Assembly: GCA_035695765.1 (NCBI GenBank)
Contig: DASRRI010000007.1
Location: 1-64,000 of the forward strand
DNA: 64,000 nt
Reading direction: 5' to 3'
Origin: Dongia_A sp035695765
GTDB taxonomy: Bacteria > Pseudomonadota > Alphaproteobacteria > Dongiales > Dongiaceae
Shown here in pieces: positions 55,514 through 64,000 of the stretch. The position numbers and the translations under genes are program-made. Under the pieces are notes generated by a model, which did no database searches, was not told the DNA's origin, and saw only the letters and a list, made by a program, of their open reading frames with translations. The number at the start of each line of letters is the position of its first letter. The first letter of the stretch is position 1.

Positions 55514-56326
55514 CTAGAAAGCGCCCTGGAGCCAGGACCCTTCCTTGGGTTCTTCCGGCTGAAGGTTGCGTTGCGCCAGCAGCGCGTATGAATCCTGATA
55601 CCAGTCGCTGCCCGGATAATTGTAGCCAAGCACAGCCGCCGCCGCCTGCGCCTCGTCATTGATGCCGAGCGATAGATAGGCTTCGACCAGCCGATGCAGC
55701 GCTTCGGGCACGTGGGTGGTGGTCTGGTATCGCTCGACGACAGTGCGGAAACGGTTGATGGCGGCAAGATAGAGATCGCGTTGCAGGTAATAGCGGCCCA
55801 CTTCCATTTCCTTGCCGGCCAGGTGATCGCGCACCAGGTCGAGCTTCAAGCTGGCATCGCGCGCATAGGGCGTGTTGGGGAAGCGAGCAATCACGTCGCT
55901 CAACGCGCGCTGTGCCTCTTCGGTGTTGCCCTGGTCGCGCGTCACGTCGGCGATCTGCTCGTAGTAGCAGAGGGCGCGCAGATAAAAGGCGTAGGCGGCG
56001 TTGCGGTTGCCGGGATGGAGCTGGATGAAATTCTCCAACGCGGGGATCGCGCTGTCGTAATCGTCCATGAGGTAATAGGAATAAGATGCCATCACGAGTG
56101 CCTGGGTCGCCCAGGAAGAATAGGGGTGCTGTCGCTCCACTTCCTCGAACAGCTTGGCTGCCTGCTGCGCCTTGCCATCTTCGAGCGTCGTAAGGGCGTT
56201 GCTGTAGAGCACCTCGGCCGGCTGGTCCGGAATCTCCGGCTCCTCGCTGGCGCAGCCGATCAGGGCGGCGGCCAAGCCGACGCACAGGCTGACACTCCTC
56301 AAGAGGTTGGGAATCCGGAAACCCAT
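55514..56326 (-). CDS. bamD: Outer-membrane assembly lipoprotein BamD
   Basis: A 270-residue lipoprotein of the BAM complex that folds outer-membrane beta-barrels. Lipobox LIGC places the lipidated cysteine near residue 25. TPR-like helices follow (AEVLYSNALTTLEDGKAQQA, AAKLFEEVERQHPYSSWATQ, NYYLQR-type repeats and RYQTTTHVPEALHRLVEAYL), typical of ComL/YfiO. It lies downstream of the ftsZ terminator and therefore starts its own unit with recN. Confidence 0.93.
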   Translation of the reverse strand: MGFRIPNLLRSVSLCVGLAAALIGCASEEPEIPDQPAEVLYSNALTTLEDGKAQQAAKLFEEVERQHPYSSWATQALVMASYSYYLMDDYDSAIPALENFIQLHPGNRNAAYAFYLRALCYYEQIADVTRDQGNTEEAQRALSDVIARFPNTPYARDASLKLDLVRDHLAGKEMEVGRYYLQRDLYLAAINRFRTVVERYQTTTHVPEALHRLVEAYLSLGINDEAQAAAAVLGYNYPGSDWYQDSYALLAQRNLQPEEPKEGSWLQGAF

Positions 56327-56413
56327 GATGCTGCCGTCGCTTTTTGCCCCAATGCGGGCCTGACTATAGAGGGCGGGCAGGGCTGGCTCAAGCGTCTCAA
56401 GCCCTTGAAAAAC

Positions 56414-56450
56414 AAAGCGCCCGAAACCCGGACGGACCGGATTTCGGGCG
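56414..56450 (-). terminator. Terminator after ftsZ
   Basis: Nine-base stem CGCCCGAAA/TTTCGGGCG (56418-56450), with a loop that can pair internally. On the minus strand it is followed by CTTTGTTTTT. It closes the mur-fts operon 82 nt after the ftsZ stop. Confidence 0.85.
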
Positions 56451-56531
56451 AAGTCGAGGCTACCTCGGATGGGCCGGCGATGGCTGCGGAGAGAGCGGCG
56501 ATCACCGGCCCGGACGCGTCACGTCACGCCG

Positions 56532-58334
56532 TCAATTGGCCTGCCGGCGAAGGAAGGCCGGAATGTCCAGCATGTCCTCTTCTTGGCGGCTCATCGACAT
56601 GCGGTCGGCGGGATCCAGCTGCAGTTGCGGCTGGCTCATGACCGGTTCGGCCTTCCGCTCCATCTGCGGACGCGGTGCCTGCGGCGCCGGCTGGGCTTTC
56701 GGCGTCTGCTGCCCGGTCAGGCGGCTCGTCACCTTCTCGAACAGGCTCGGCGCGCGCCGCCGCTGCTCGCCATGCGGCGGGTCGACGGTCAGGGCCGGCG
56801 GTTGAGCCACCGGCGCTTGCGGCACCGGCATCTGCAGCGACTGGGCTGACGCGGGCTGCTGCTCCGGCTGCGGCATGCGCCCTTGCGGGACGACGGGCTC
56901 GGCGACCTGCGGGTGCATCCGCATCGCCGGCTCGCTCGCCGGCGGCGCGATGAAGGGCCGGTTATCGATCGGACGTTCCACACGCTCCACCGGGCGCGAA
57001 ACCAGGCGATCCAACGCCGCCATCTCATCCTTCAGGATGGGCTGGCGGGCGGGCTGCGCCTGCAGCGCGGTGGCACCCATGGTCGGATGCGCCATCGGCT
57101 GTGTCATGGGCTGCGACTGGGGTGCGCTCATGGTTGGCTGCGCGGCCTTGGCCGACTGCACCATGCCAAAGCCGGCAGCAGGACGGGCCTGCGGCGCAAT
57201 GGCCTGGGCCGTCATCGGCGCCCCCATCGGGGCCGCATAGCTGCTGTCGGAACGCGCAACGGCACGGTCGCCCGCGTCGCTGCCGGCCGGCTGAGCCGCC
57301 TGCATGGCGCGCGGCACCAGGGTGAGGTTGCCGAACGCATTGCCGGGACGCGGCTGGGCAACCGCTTGGGCATCGATACCGGTTGCCACCACCGAGATGC
57401 GGATCTTGCCCTCGAGCGACTGGTCGAAAGTCGAGCCGAAGATGATGTTGGCGTCGGGGTCGACCTCGTCGCGGATGCGGTTGGCCGCCTCGTCGACCTC
57501 GAACAGGGTCATGTCCATGCCGCCGGTGATGTTGATAAGGACGCCGCGGGCGCCCTTCATGCTGATCTCGTCCAGCAGCGGGTTGGAGATGGCCGCCTCG
57601 GCCGCCGCGATGGCGCGGTTGTCGCCGGATGCCTCTCCGGTACCCATCATGGCCTTGCCCATCTCGCTCATCACCGCGCGGATGTCGGCAAAGTCGAGGT
57701 TGATGAGGCCCGGCATCACCATCAAATCGGTGACGCCGCGCACGCCGGAATAAAGCACCTCGTCCGCCATCTTGAAGGCGTCGGCGAAGGTGGTCTTCTC
57801 GTTGGCGATGCGGAACAGGTTCTGGTTCGGGATGATGATCAGCGTGTCGACATAGCTCTGCAGCTCGTTGATGCCGTATTCGGCCATCTTCATCCGGTGC
57901 GAGCCTTCGAAGTGGAACGGCTTGGTCACCACGCCGACGGTCAGGATGCCCTGTTCGCGGGCGATCTGTGCCACCACCGGGCCAGCGCCGGTGCCGGTGC
58001 CGCCGCCCATGCCGGCCGTGATGAAGACCATGTTGGAACCGGCCAGCTGCTCGGCGATGTCGCGCACGGCCTCTTCAGCGGCCATGCGGCCGACATCGGG
58101 CCGCGCGCCGGCGCCGAGGCCCTTGGTGACGGTCGAGCCGAGCTGGATCCGCCGCTCGCACTGCGATTGTTGCAGCGCCTGGGCGTCGGTATTGGCGACC
58201 AGGAAGTCGACCCCCTCCAATTTGGAGCGGATCATGTTGTTGACTGCGTTGCCGCCGGCGCCGCCGACACCAACGACCGTGATCTTGGGCCGGATGTCGA
58301 ACGGATCCTGGGGTAGCGAGAGGTTAAGGGTCAT
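56532..58334 (-). CDS. ftsZ: Cell division protein FtsZ with long C-terminal linker
   Basis: A 600-residue tubulin-like GTPase that forms the Z ring. The globular part (1 to about 320) contains VGVGGAGGNAVN, the GTP loop GGGTGTGAGP (109-118) and the T7 region NLDFADIRAVM. The next roughly 265 residues are a Gln/Pro/Ala/Met-rich disordered linker (for example APQSQPMTQPMAHPTMG). The extreme C-terminus DMLDIPAFLRRQAN keeps the conserved peptide that binds FtsA. The linker is longer than in E. coli (383 residues in total) and comparable to other long alphaproteobacterial FtsZ. It starts 31 nt after ftsA and ends before a terminator. Confidence 0.95.
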   Translation of the reverse strand: MTLNLSLPQDPFDIRPKITVVGVGGAGGNAVNNMIRSKLEGVDFLVANTDAQALQQSQCERRIQLGSTVTKGLGAGARPDVGRMAAEEAVRDIAEQLAGSNMVFITAGMGGGTGTGAGPVVAQIAREQGILTVGVVTKPFHFEGSHRMKMAEYGINELQSYVDTLIIIPNQNLFRIANEKTTFADAFKMADEVLYSGVRGVTDLMVMPGLINLDFADIRAVMSEMGKAMMGTGEASGDNRAIAAAEAAISNPLLDEISMKGARGVLINITGGMDMTLFEVDEAANRIRDEVDPDANIIFGSTFDQSLEGKIRISVVATGIDAQAVAQPRPGNAFGNLTLVPRAMQAAQPAGSDAGDRAVARSDSSYAAPMGAPMTAQAIAPQARPAAGFGMVQSAKAAQPTMSAPQSQPMTQPMAHPTMGATALQAQPARQPILKDEMAALDRLVSRPVERVERPIDNRPFIAPPASEPAMRMHPQVAEPVVPQGRMPQPEQQPASAQSLQMPVPQAPVAQPPALTVDPPHGEQRRRAPSLFEKVTSRLTGQQTPKAQPAPQAPRPQMERKAEPVMSQPQLQLDPADRMSMSRQEEDMLDIPAFLRRQAN

Positions 58335-58365
58335 GAGGTGCCTCCATTCTTTTCAAGGTTGGTGG

Positions 58366-59625
58366 TCAGAAGTTTTCCTTCAGCCACGAACCGATTCGCC
58401 CCAGGAAACCCGAATCATGGGCTTCGCTGCCGCGCGCCGATCTTGGCTGCTGGGATTCGCCTTCAAGCGCAAATGTGAGGAGACCGGCTCCCGTCGCGAA
58501 CGCTGGACCTCCGGTCGCGTCGGCCAATCCATGAACCCGGATGGGCCGACCCATGCGCACTTGCTTATCGAGCACCAATGCAGCGAGCTCTCTTACTCCG
58601 CTCAACTGACTGGCGCCCCCCGTCAAGACGACACGCCGCCCAGCGATCTTGTCAAAGCCGCTCGATTCGAGTCGAGAGCGAACGAGCTCGAACGTCTCTT
58701 CAAGCCGCGGCTGGACGATGCCGATCAGAATCGATCGGGGGATTTGATTCGAGATGCCGGTTTCCTCTTCGCCGACTTGCGGAACATGGATGATCTCGCG
58801 CTCGTCCGCCGGCGTCGCGATGCAGTTGCCGTAGAGCGTCTTGATCCGTTCCGCGTGCGCCAGCGGCGTCGAGAGGCCGCGCGCGATGTCATTGGTAACG
58901 TGGGCGCCACCAATCGGTACCGAGTCGGTATAGACCACGTGCCCATCGAAGAAGACGGCGAGGGAGGTGGTGCCGGCCCCCATGTCGATGACGGTGACGC
59001 CGAGATCCATCTCGTCGTCCACCAGGGAGGCGAGGCCGGCTGCATAGGGCGAGACCACGATGGCGCGCGGCTCCAGGTGGCAGCGCGCGACGCAGGTGGT
59101 GAGGTTCTTGACCGCGCCGGCGGCCGCCGTCACCACATGCATGTCGACGCCCAGCTTTTCGGCGAACATGCCGCGCGGGTCGCGGATACCCTTGGACCCA
59201 TCGATCGAATAGCTGACCGGGATGGAATGGATCAGGCGCCGGTCGACAGGACCGTGGACCTGGGCGCCTTGCATCAGGACCCGGTGCAGGTCGTGGTCCA
59301 CCACCTCGCGGCCGGAGATCGGAACCTCGACCCCGACGGTCTGGGAGGCCGGATAGCCGCCGGAGAGGTTGATGACAACGTCCTGGATGGTGTCGCCAGC
59401 CATCTGCTCGGCCGCGTGGACGGTGGTGCGCAGCGCCAGCTCGGCCTGTTCCATGTCGATGATGGCGCCGCTGCGGACACCGCGGGAGATCTGGTGCCCG
59501 ATGCCGGCGATGCTGGGGCGGCCGTCTTCGGCCACCCGCGCGATGAAGCAGCAGATCTTGCTGGTGCCGATGTCGAGGGCGGCGATCAAGCCGTTGCGCG
59601 GGGCGACGCGCGTTTTTTTGATCAT
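58366..59625 (-). CDS. ftsA: Cell division protein FtsA
   Basis: A 419-residue actin-like ATPase tethering FtsZ to the membrane. Motifs are AALDIGTSKICCFIARV (phosphate 1), VTVIDMGAGTTSLAVF (phosphate 2) and VVLTGGASQLSGV (adenosine). The C-terminal amphipathic helix GFLGRIGSWLKENF is the membrane-targeting sequence. ATG 59625 overlaps the ftsQ stop as ATGA; the frame extended to 60057 is only an overlap inside ftsQ. ftsZ follows in the same operon. Confidence 0.94.
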   Translation of the reverse strand: MIKKTRVAPRNGLIAALDIGTSKICCFIARVAEDGRPSIAGIGHQISRGVRSGAIIDMEQAELALRTTVHAAEQMAGDTIQDVVINLSGGYPASQTVGVEVPISGREVVDHDLHRVLMQGAQVHGPVDRRLIHSIPVSYSIDGSKGIRDPRGMFAEKLGVDMHVVTAAAGAVKNLTTCVARCHLEPRAIVVSPYAAGLASLVDDEMDLGVTVIDMGAGTTSLAVFFDGHVVYTDSVPIGGAHVTNDIARGLSTPLAHAERIKTLYGNCIATPADEREIIHVPQVGEEETGISNQIPRSILIGIVQPRLEETFELVRSRLESSGFDKIAGRRVVLTGGASQLSGVRELAALVLDKQVRMGRPIRVHGLADATGGPAFATGAGLLTFALEGESQQPRSARGSEAHDSGFLGRIGSWLKENF

Positions 59626-60530
59626 GTTGCCTTGTCCTTTGGCTTGCCGCCGCCGGCGGGCGCCTTCGAATCGTCGGGTGGGGTCGGATGGGCCTGGCGC
59701 ACCACCACCTGGTCGGGCAGGCGCAGGTCGATGATGCGGACGTCCTTTTCCAGGAGCGCATATTGCTGCTGCAGGTCGGCGAGGCGCGACCAGGCTGCCG
59801 CCGGGTTCTCTTCCGGCAGCTTTACGTCGATGCCGTTGTCGAGCCGCAGGTTCCAGCGCCGCTTGCCGACGAAGACAGCGGCGGTCACGCGCTGTTTCAG
59901 CTTCGGCTGCTGGGCCAGCAGATCGAACAGGTCTTCGGCGCGGTCCGGCGCATTGTCGCCCACGATGACGAGCAGCTTGGAATATCTGCCGAGGTCGGCG
60001 GTCTCGATCACCTTGCCGGCGCGGCTCACCAGGAAGAGCTTCTGGTTGCGCTGCCACAGGGCCATCGGCTCGGCTTCCTTCACCGTCACCAGCAGGCGGT
60101 CGGGATAGCGCCGCTCCACCTCCGCCGACACGATCCAGGGCAAAGCGGCCAGGCGCTCGCGCATGGCATCGATGTCGAGCCCCAGCAACGGCGCACCGCG
60201 CGCGGCGCCGAGGGCGCCGACGATGTCCGCTTGGCGGGTCTCGCCGCGGCCATGCACTTCGACGGTCTGCAGGTTGAGGCCGGCTTGCGCCGTCGCGCCC
60301 AGCGCCGCGTCACTCGCGATCGCCAGCTCGCGCGGCAGCCAGCCGGAATTGAAGCCCCAGGCCAGGGCGCCGCCGACCAAAGCACAAGAGCCAGCAGTGA
60401 TACCGAAGCGGATGGTCCAGCGCACCCAGGCCGGCTGGGGCCGCTTGCGTGGCGGCACAACATTGCGGGCGGTGACGGGATTGCCCCGCCCGCGCGCCAT
60501 CTTCACGGCCGGTACCTCTAGGCGTCGCAT
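59622..60530 (-). CDS. ftsQ: Cell division protein FtsQ
   Basis: A 302-residue bitopic divisome protein. A basic cytoplasmic N-terminus (VPPRKRPQPAWVRWTIRFG) precedes one transmembrane helix (about 45-65), a POTRA domain (LQTVEVHGRGETRQADIVGAL, LPWIVSAEVERRYPDRLLV) and the beta domain, ending in a Pro/Lys-rich tail. ATG 60530 is chosen because GGTGGAG stands 8-9 nt upstream, although it overlaps ddl by 13 nt; ATG 60500 is the alternative. Confidence 0.9.
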   Translation of the reverse strand: MRRLEVPAVKMARGRGNPVTARNVVPPRKRPQPAWVRWTIRFGITAGSCALVGGALAWGFNSGWLPRELAIASDAALGATAQAGLNLQTVEVHGRGETRQADIVGALGAARGAPLLGLDIDAMRERLAALPWIVSAEVERRYPDRLLVTVKEAEPMALWQRNQKLFLVSRAGKVIETADLGRYSKLLVIVGDNAPDRAEDLFDLLAQQPKLKQRVTAAVFVGKRRWNLRLDNGIDVKLPEENPAAAWSRLADLQQQYALLEKDVRIIDLRLPDQVVVRQAHPTPPDDSKAPAGGGKPKDKAT

Positions 60531-61441
60531 GCGGCGTGCTCCACCATCCAGGACACGAGCTCGGGGTATCCGATGCCGAGATGCTTGGCCTGCTCCGGCA
60601 CCAGCGACAGGGCGGTCATGCCGGGTTGAGTGTTGATCTCCAGCAGATAGAGCTTGCTGATGTCGTCGCCCTTGGTGTCGTCGTAGCGGATGTCGCAGCG
60701 CGACACACCACGGCAGCCGAGCGTCTGGTGCGCGATCAGCGCCATGCGCATCGCTTCGGCAGCCACGTCTTCGCGCAGCGGCGCGGGGCACAGATGGACC
60801 GTGAGGCCGCCAGTGTATTTGTGGGCGTAGTCGTAGAAGCCGGCGTCCGGCTTCAGTTCGGTGACAGCCATGGCGCGGTCGCCCATCACGCCGACTGTCA
60901 GCTCGCGGCCCTGGATGAATTCTTCCGCCAGCACGAAATCGCCATACGGCCATTCGATGCCGTCGAAGGGCCGGGCATTGTCGCTGGGATTGATGATCTG
61001 CACACCGACGCTGGAACCTTCATTGGCCGGCTTCACGACATAGGGGCGCGGCAGCGGATCGCCCTTCAGGACCTGCGACTTGTGCAGCAGCACGCCCTTG
61101 GGGCAGCGCAGGCCGGCATCGGCGAACAGGCGCTTGGCCATCGGCTTGTCCATGGCGATGGCGGAGGCCATCAGGCCGGAATGCGTATAGGGAACGCCGA
61201 TGAAGTTGAGGATGCCCTGGATATTCCCATCCTCGCCCCAGCGGCCATGCAAGGCGTTGAAGATGACGTCCGGCTTCTGGGCCTTGATGTCTTTGATCAG
61301 CTTCGACACGTCGCGCGTGACATCGATGGCCGCGGTCTTGTAGCCGGCCTCCTTCAGCGCGATGGCGCAATTGGCGCCGCTGTCCAACGAGACCTCGCGC
61401 TCCGCCGACGGACCGCCCATCAAGACCGAAACGCGCTTCAT
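60518..61441 (-). CDS. ddl: D-alanine-D-alanine ligase
   Basis: A 307-residue ATP-grasp enzyme joining two D-alanines for peptidoglycan. It shows VLMGGPSAEREVSLDSG near the N-terminus, NALHGRWGEDGNIQG, YTHSGLMASAIAMDK, PYVVKPANEGSSVGV and the metal-binding LLEINTQPGMTALSLVPEQA. The length and the position between murB and ftsQ match DdlB. The start shares ATGA with the murB stop. Confidence 0.95.
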   Translation of the reverse strand: MKRVSVLMGGPSAEREVSLDSGANCAIALKEAGYKTAAIDVTRDVSKLIKDIKAQKPDVIFNALHGRWGEDGNIQGILNFIGVPYTHSGLMASAIAMDKPMAKRLFADAGLRCPKGVLLHKSQVLKGDPLPRPYVVKPANEGSSVGVQIINPSDNARPFDGIEWPYGDFVLAEEFIQGRELTVGVMGDRAMAVTELKPDAGFYDYAHKYTGGLTVHLCPAPLREDVAAEAMRMALIAHQTLGCRGVSRCDIRYDDTKGDDISKLYLLEINTQPGMTALSLVPEQAKHLGIGYPELVSWMVEHAACDA

Positions 61442-62394
61442 TCTTGATCTCCGTTCTTGACGTGCATCTTGGCCGCGGGGCGGCCGATGCGCTTGATTTC
61501 CCAGGCGAGCTCGATGCCGCTCTTGTCGCGGACCCGGCGGCGCACCTCCTCACCCAGGGATTCAATGTCGGCGGCGGTGGCATCGCCGGTGTTGATGAGG
61601 AAGTTGCAATGCTTCTCCGACACCATGGCGTCGCCCTTGCGCAGGCCGCGGCAGCCGGCATCGTCGATCAGCTTCCAGGCCTTATGGCCTACTGGATTGA
61701 CGAAAGTGCTGCCGCCGGTGCGAGCGCGGATCGGCTGGCTTTCTTCGCGCTTGGTCTGGATCGCCTGGATGCGCGCGTGGATCACCTTGGGATCCTCGGC
61801 TTGCCCGGCAAAGGCGGCGCCGACAAAGATCCAATCGTCGGGCACGGCGCTGTGGCGATAGGTGAAGCCCATCTCGATTCCGCCGAGGCGATGCAGCTCG
61901 CCCTTGACGTTGAGCGCATCTGCATGCTGGAGCACGTGCGAGACGTCGGACTCGTAGGCGCCGGCATTCATGCGCAGCGCGCCGCCGATGGTGCCGGGAA
62001 TGCCAGACAGGAACTCGAGCCCGCCAATCCCGGCGTCGCGCGCGGAAAGCGCGACGTTGAGATCGAGCGCGCCGGCGCCGGCGGAGATGGTCGTTCCATT
62101 CGCGCGGATCTCGGTGAAGCCGCGGCCGAGGCGGATGACCACGCCTTCGATCCCGCCGTCGCGCACCAAAAGGTTGGAGCCGACGCCGATCACCGTCACG
62201 GGTACGTCATCGGGCTTCTGCTTCAGGAAGTGCGCGAGGTCTTCGATATCCGCCGGCCTGAACAGGACATCCGCCGGACCACCGACCCGGAACCAGGTGA
62301 CCGCGGACAGAGCCGAGCCTTCGGTCAGGCGTCCCCTGACTTTGGGCAGGCGGTCGATCAGCCGTGTTTCAGCAACTGCCATGGCCGCTCTCAT
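61438..62394 (-). CDS. murB: UDP-N-acetylenolpyruvoylglucosamine reductase MurB
   Basis: A 318-residue FAD enzyme reducing UDP-GlcNAc-enolpyruvate with NADPH to UDP-MurNAc. Motifs are TWFRVGGPADVLF, VIGVGSNLLVRDGG, SGIPGTIGGALRMNAGAYE, RTGGSTFVNPVGHKAWKLID (active-site serine) and VSEKHCNFLINTGDATAAD. Four-base overlaps exist with murC upstream and ddl downstream. Confidence 0.95.
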   Translation of the reverse strand: MRAAMAVAETRLIDRLPKVRGRLTEGSALSAVTWFRVGGPADVLFRPADIEDLAHFLKQKPDDVPVTVIGVGSNLLVRDGGIEGVVIRLGRGFTEIRANGTTISAGAGALDLNVALSARDAGIGGLEFLSGIPGTIGGALRMNAGAYESDVSHVLQHADALNVKGELHRLGGIEMGFTYRHSAVPDDWIFVGAAFAGQAEDPKVIHARIQAIQTKREESQPIRARTGGSTFVNPVGHKAWKLIDDAGCRGLRKGDAMVSEKHCNFLINTGDATAADIESLGEEVRRRVRDKSGIELAWEIKRIGRPAAKMHVKNGDQE

Positions 62395-63809
62395 GCTTTC
62401 GCCCCATAGATCGCCTGCAGCTCGGCGGGCAGGGCATGGGCCCAGTGGGTGATGCTGCCTGCGCCGAGGCAGACGACGAGATCCCCTGGCACCGCGAGCG
62501 GTGCCACGATCCTCGCAAGCTCCTTCGGATCCTTGAGATGCTCGACATGGCGATGGCCGCGCGCGCGCAGGCCGGCTGCCAGCGCCTCGCCATTGACGCC
62601 TTCGATCGGCTGCTCGCCGGCAGGATAGACATCGGCCGCCAGCACCACGTCGGCGTCGTTGAAGCAGGTGCAGAATTCTTCGAACAGGTTGTGCAGGCGC
62701 GTGTAGCGGTGCGGCTGCACCACTGCGATCACCTTGCCCCGCGTCGCCTGGCGCGCAGCCGTCAGCACCGCAGCGATCTCCACAGGATGGTGGCCGTAAT
62801 CGTCGATCACGGTCACGCCGTTTGCTTCGCCGGTGCGGCTGAAGCGGCGCTTGACGCCACCGAACCCAGCGAAGCCCTTGCGGATCACCTCGTCGGCGAC
62901 CCGCATCTCGTGCGCCACCGCGACTGCAGCGAGGCTGTTCTGGACGTTGTGCTGACCCACCATCGGCAGATGCACGTCATCGATCCGGCTCGTGATCTCG
63001 CGGAAGCGGTCGTTGATGACGACGTTGTAGGTGCTGCCTGCGGGATCAAGGCGCAGATCGATGGCGCGCACGTCGGCTTGAGGAGAGAAGCCGTAGGTGA
63101 TGATGCGCCGGTCACTGAGGCGCGGGATCATCGCCTGCACCACGGGATGATCGATGCACAGGACCGCGAAGCCATAGAACGGGATGTTGTGGACGAAATC
63201 CTCATAGGCGCGGTTCATCGCCTCGACGGTGCCATAGTGGTCGAGATGCTCAGGGTCCATGTTGGTGACGATGGTGATGACCGAAGGCAGCTTCACGAAG
63301 GTGCCGTCGGATTCGTCCGCCTCTACCACCATCCAGTCGCCGGCGCCGAGCCGCGCGTTGGTGCCGTAATTGTTGATGACGCCGCCATTGATGACAGTGG
63401 GGTCAAGGCCGGCGGCATCGATCAGCGCCGCCACCATCGAGGTCGTTGTGGTCTTGCCATGCGTACCACCGATCGCGACCGACCATTTGAGGCGCATCAG
63501 CTCGGCCAGCATCTCCGCGCGCCGCACCACCGGCAGCAGCTTGGCACGGGCCGCGACCACTTCCGGATTGTCGGCCTTCACCGCCGAGGAGATGACGACG
63601 ACCTCGGCATCCGCCAGGTTCTCGGCGCGATGGCCGATCTCGACCGGGATCTTCTGGTCGCGCAGGCGTTTGGTGACGTAGGAGTCGCTGAGGTCGCTGC
63701 CGCGTACCTTGTAGCCGAGATTGTGCAGGATCTCGGCGATGCCGCTCATGCCGATCCCGCCGATGCCGACGAAATGGATGACGCCGATGTCGAGAGGCAG
63801 TCCGCGCAT
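62391..63809 (-). CDS. murC: UDP-N-acetylmuramate-L-alanine ligase MurC
   Basis: A 472-residue Mur ligase adding L-alanine to UDP-MurNAc. It has IHFVGIGGIGMSGIAEIL near the start, the P-loop GGTHGKTTTTSM, ADESDGTFVKL, NMDPEHLDHYG, and the C-terminal DYGHHPVEIAA and VVQPHRYTR motifs. The start ATG overlaps the murG stop by one base (TGATG). Confidence 0.96.
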   Translation of the reverse strand: MRGLPLDIGVIHFVGIGGIGMSGIAEILHNLGYKVRGSDLSDSYVTKRLRDQKIPVEIGHRAENLADAEVVVISSAVKADNPEVVAARAKLLPVVRRAEMLAELMRLKWSVAIGGTHGKTTTTSMVAALIDAAGLDPTVINGGVINNYGTNARLGAGDWMVVEADESDGTFVKLPSVITIVTNMDPEHLDHYGTVEAMNRAYEDFVHNIPFYGFAVLCIDHPVVQAMIPRLSDRRIITYGFSPQADVRAIDLRLDPAGSTYNVVINDRFREITSRIDDVHLPMVGQHNVQNSLAAVAVAHEMRVADEVIRKGFAGFGGVKRRFSRTGEANGVTVIDDYGHHPVEIAAVLTAARQATRGKVIAVVQPHRYTRLHNLFEEFCTCFNDADVVLAADVYPAGEQPIEGVNGEALAAGLRARGHRHVEHLKDPKELARIVAPLAVPGDLVVCLGAGSITHWAHALPAELQAIYGAKA

Positions 63810-64000
63810 CAGTGCGTCCCTCCCAGGGCAGCGCGCGCGTCGTGCGGCAGCAGGTCGATGACAAGGTCGGCGAGCCGGTCGGCGGCATCGCGCTTGCCGA
63901 GACTCTTGGCCGCCGCCGCCGCGCGTACAAGGCGCGCGGGTTCGGCCAGCGCCTCTTCCAGGATCTTTGCCAGGGCCGCAGGCGACAGCGTGCTCTCCGG
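63809..64000 (-). CDS. murG: UDP-N-acetylglucosamine transferase MurG (3' end only)
   Basis: The last 63 codons of a gene that continues beyond the window. The encoded C-terminus (LSPAALAKILEEALAEPAR, AKSLGKRDAADRLADLV) matches the end of MurG, the glycosyltransferase making lipid II. The position immediately before murC, with a stop/start overlap, is the standard place. The identity rests on this short end plus context. Confidence 0.85.
   Translation of the reverse strand, partial: PESTLSPAALAKILEEALAEPARLVRAAAAAKSLGKRDAADRLADLVIDLLPHDARAALGGTH

Overview
The window is a GC-rich, gene-dense chromosomal segment of an alphaproteobacterium, probably a Rhodospirillales-like lineage. This placement is inferred from the order murG-murC-murB-ddl-ftsQ-ftsA-ftsZ followed by bamD-recN-ligA, an oxyR/ahpC/ahpD locus with no ahpF, small DUF1127 proteins, and codon use rich in G/C at third positions. 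I saw no rRNA, tRNA, CRISPR array, insertion sequence, integrase or phage gene. The window opens inside a giant adhesin gene and closes inside murG.

Layout. (1) 2-11832, + strand: a giant repeat-rich RTX adhesin (5' end missing), its type I secretion ABC exporter and HlyD-type adaptor, and an overlapping CHASE2-adenylate cyclase whose catalytic domain is interrupted by Sel1 repeats. (2) 12136-13670: a small divergent gene, a LysR regulator and an ABM-fold monooxygenase. (3) 13677-19048, - strand: one tight operon joining a SpoIIE phosphatase/HATPase protein and a STAS protein to an Mla/MCE lipid transporter (permease, ATPase, MCE protein, auxiliary lipoprotein). (4) 19454-26957: an MHS-type MFS transporter, ettA, a small protein, oxyR divergent from ahpC-ahpD, and gabT. 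(5) 26981-28533: a bidirectional terminator, then mlaC and mlaA, so the periplasmic and outer-membrane Mla parts lie about 8 kb from the inner-membrane parts.

(6) 29027-34604, - strand: a complete dipeptide-type ABC importer (dppABCDF order) with a strong hairpin after the binding-protein gene. (7) 34891-41306: a hotdog thioesterase, a GST, two paralogous zinc deacylase/desuccinylase genes, a frameshifted SARP-alpha/beta-hydrolase gene, an MddA-type methanethiol methyltransferase and a DUF1127 protein behind a ribosome-binding-site hairpin. (8) 41403-45242: uvrD/pcrA, prmA and a lipoprotein. (9) 45276-49116: nitronate monooxygenase, a tautomerase, an SDR lacking the usual catalytic tyrosine, a LysR regulator, and a protein with three DUF1127-like units. 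(10) 49331-51337: an M24B aminopeptidase P. (11) 51348-64000, - strand: a small membrane protein, ligA, recN, bamD, ftsZ, ftsA, ftsQ, ddl, murB, murC and the end of murG.

The observations I rate most likely to be under-described are the apparently phosphorylation-controlled Mla operon (13677-19048), the cyclase with a nested Sel1 insert in the secretion operon (9106-11832), and the triple DUF1127 protein (48466-49116). Several start codons were moved from the longest open frame on the basis of ribosome-binding sites and stop/start overlaps, as noted in each entry.
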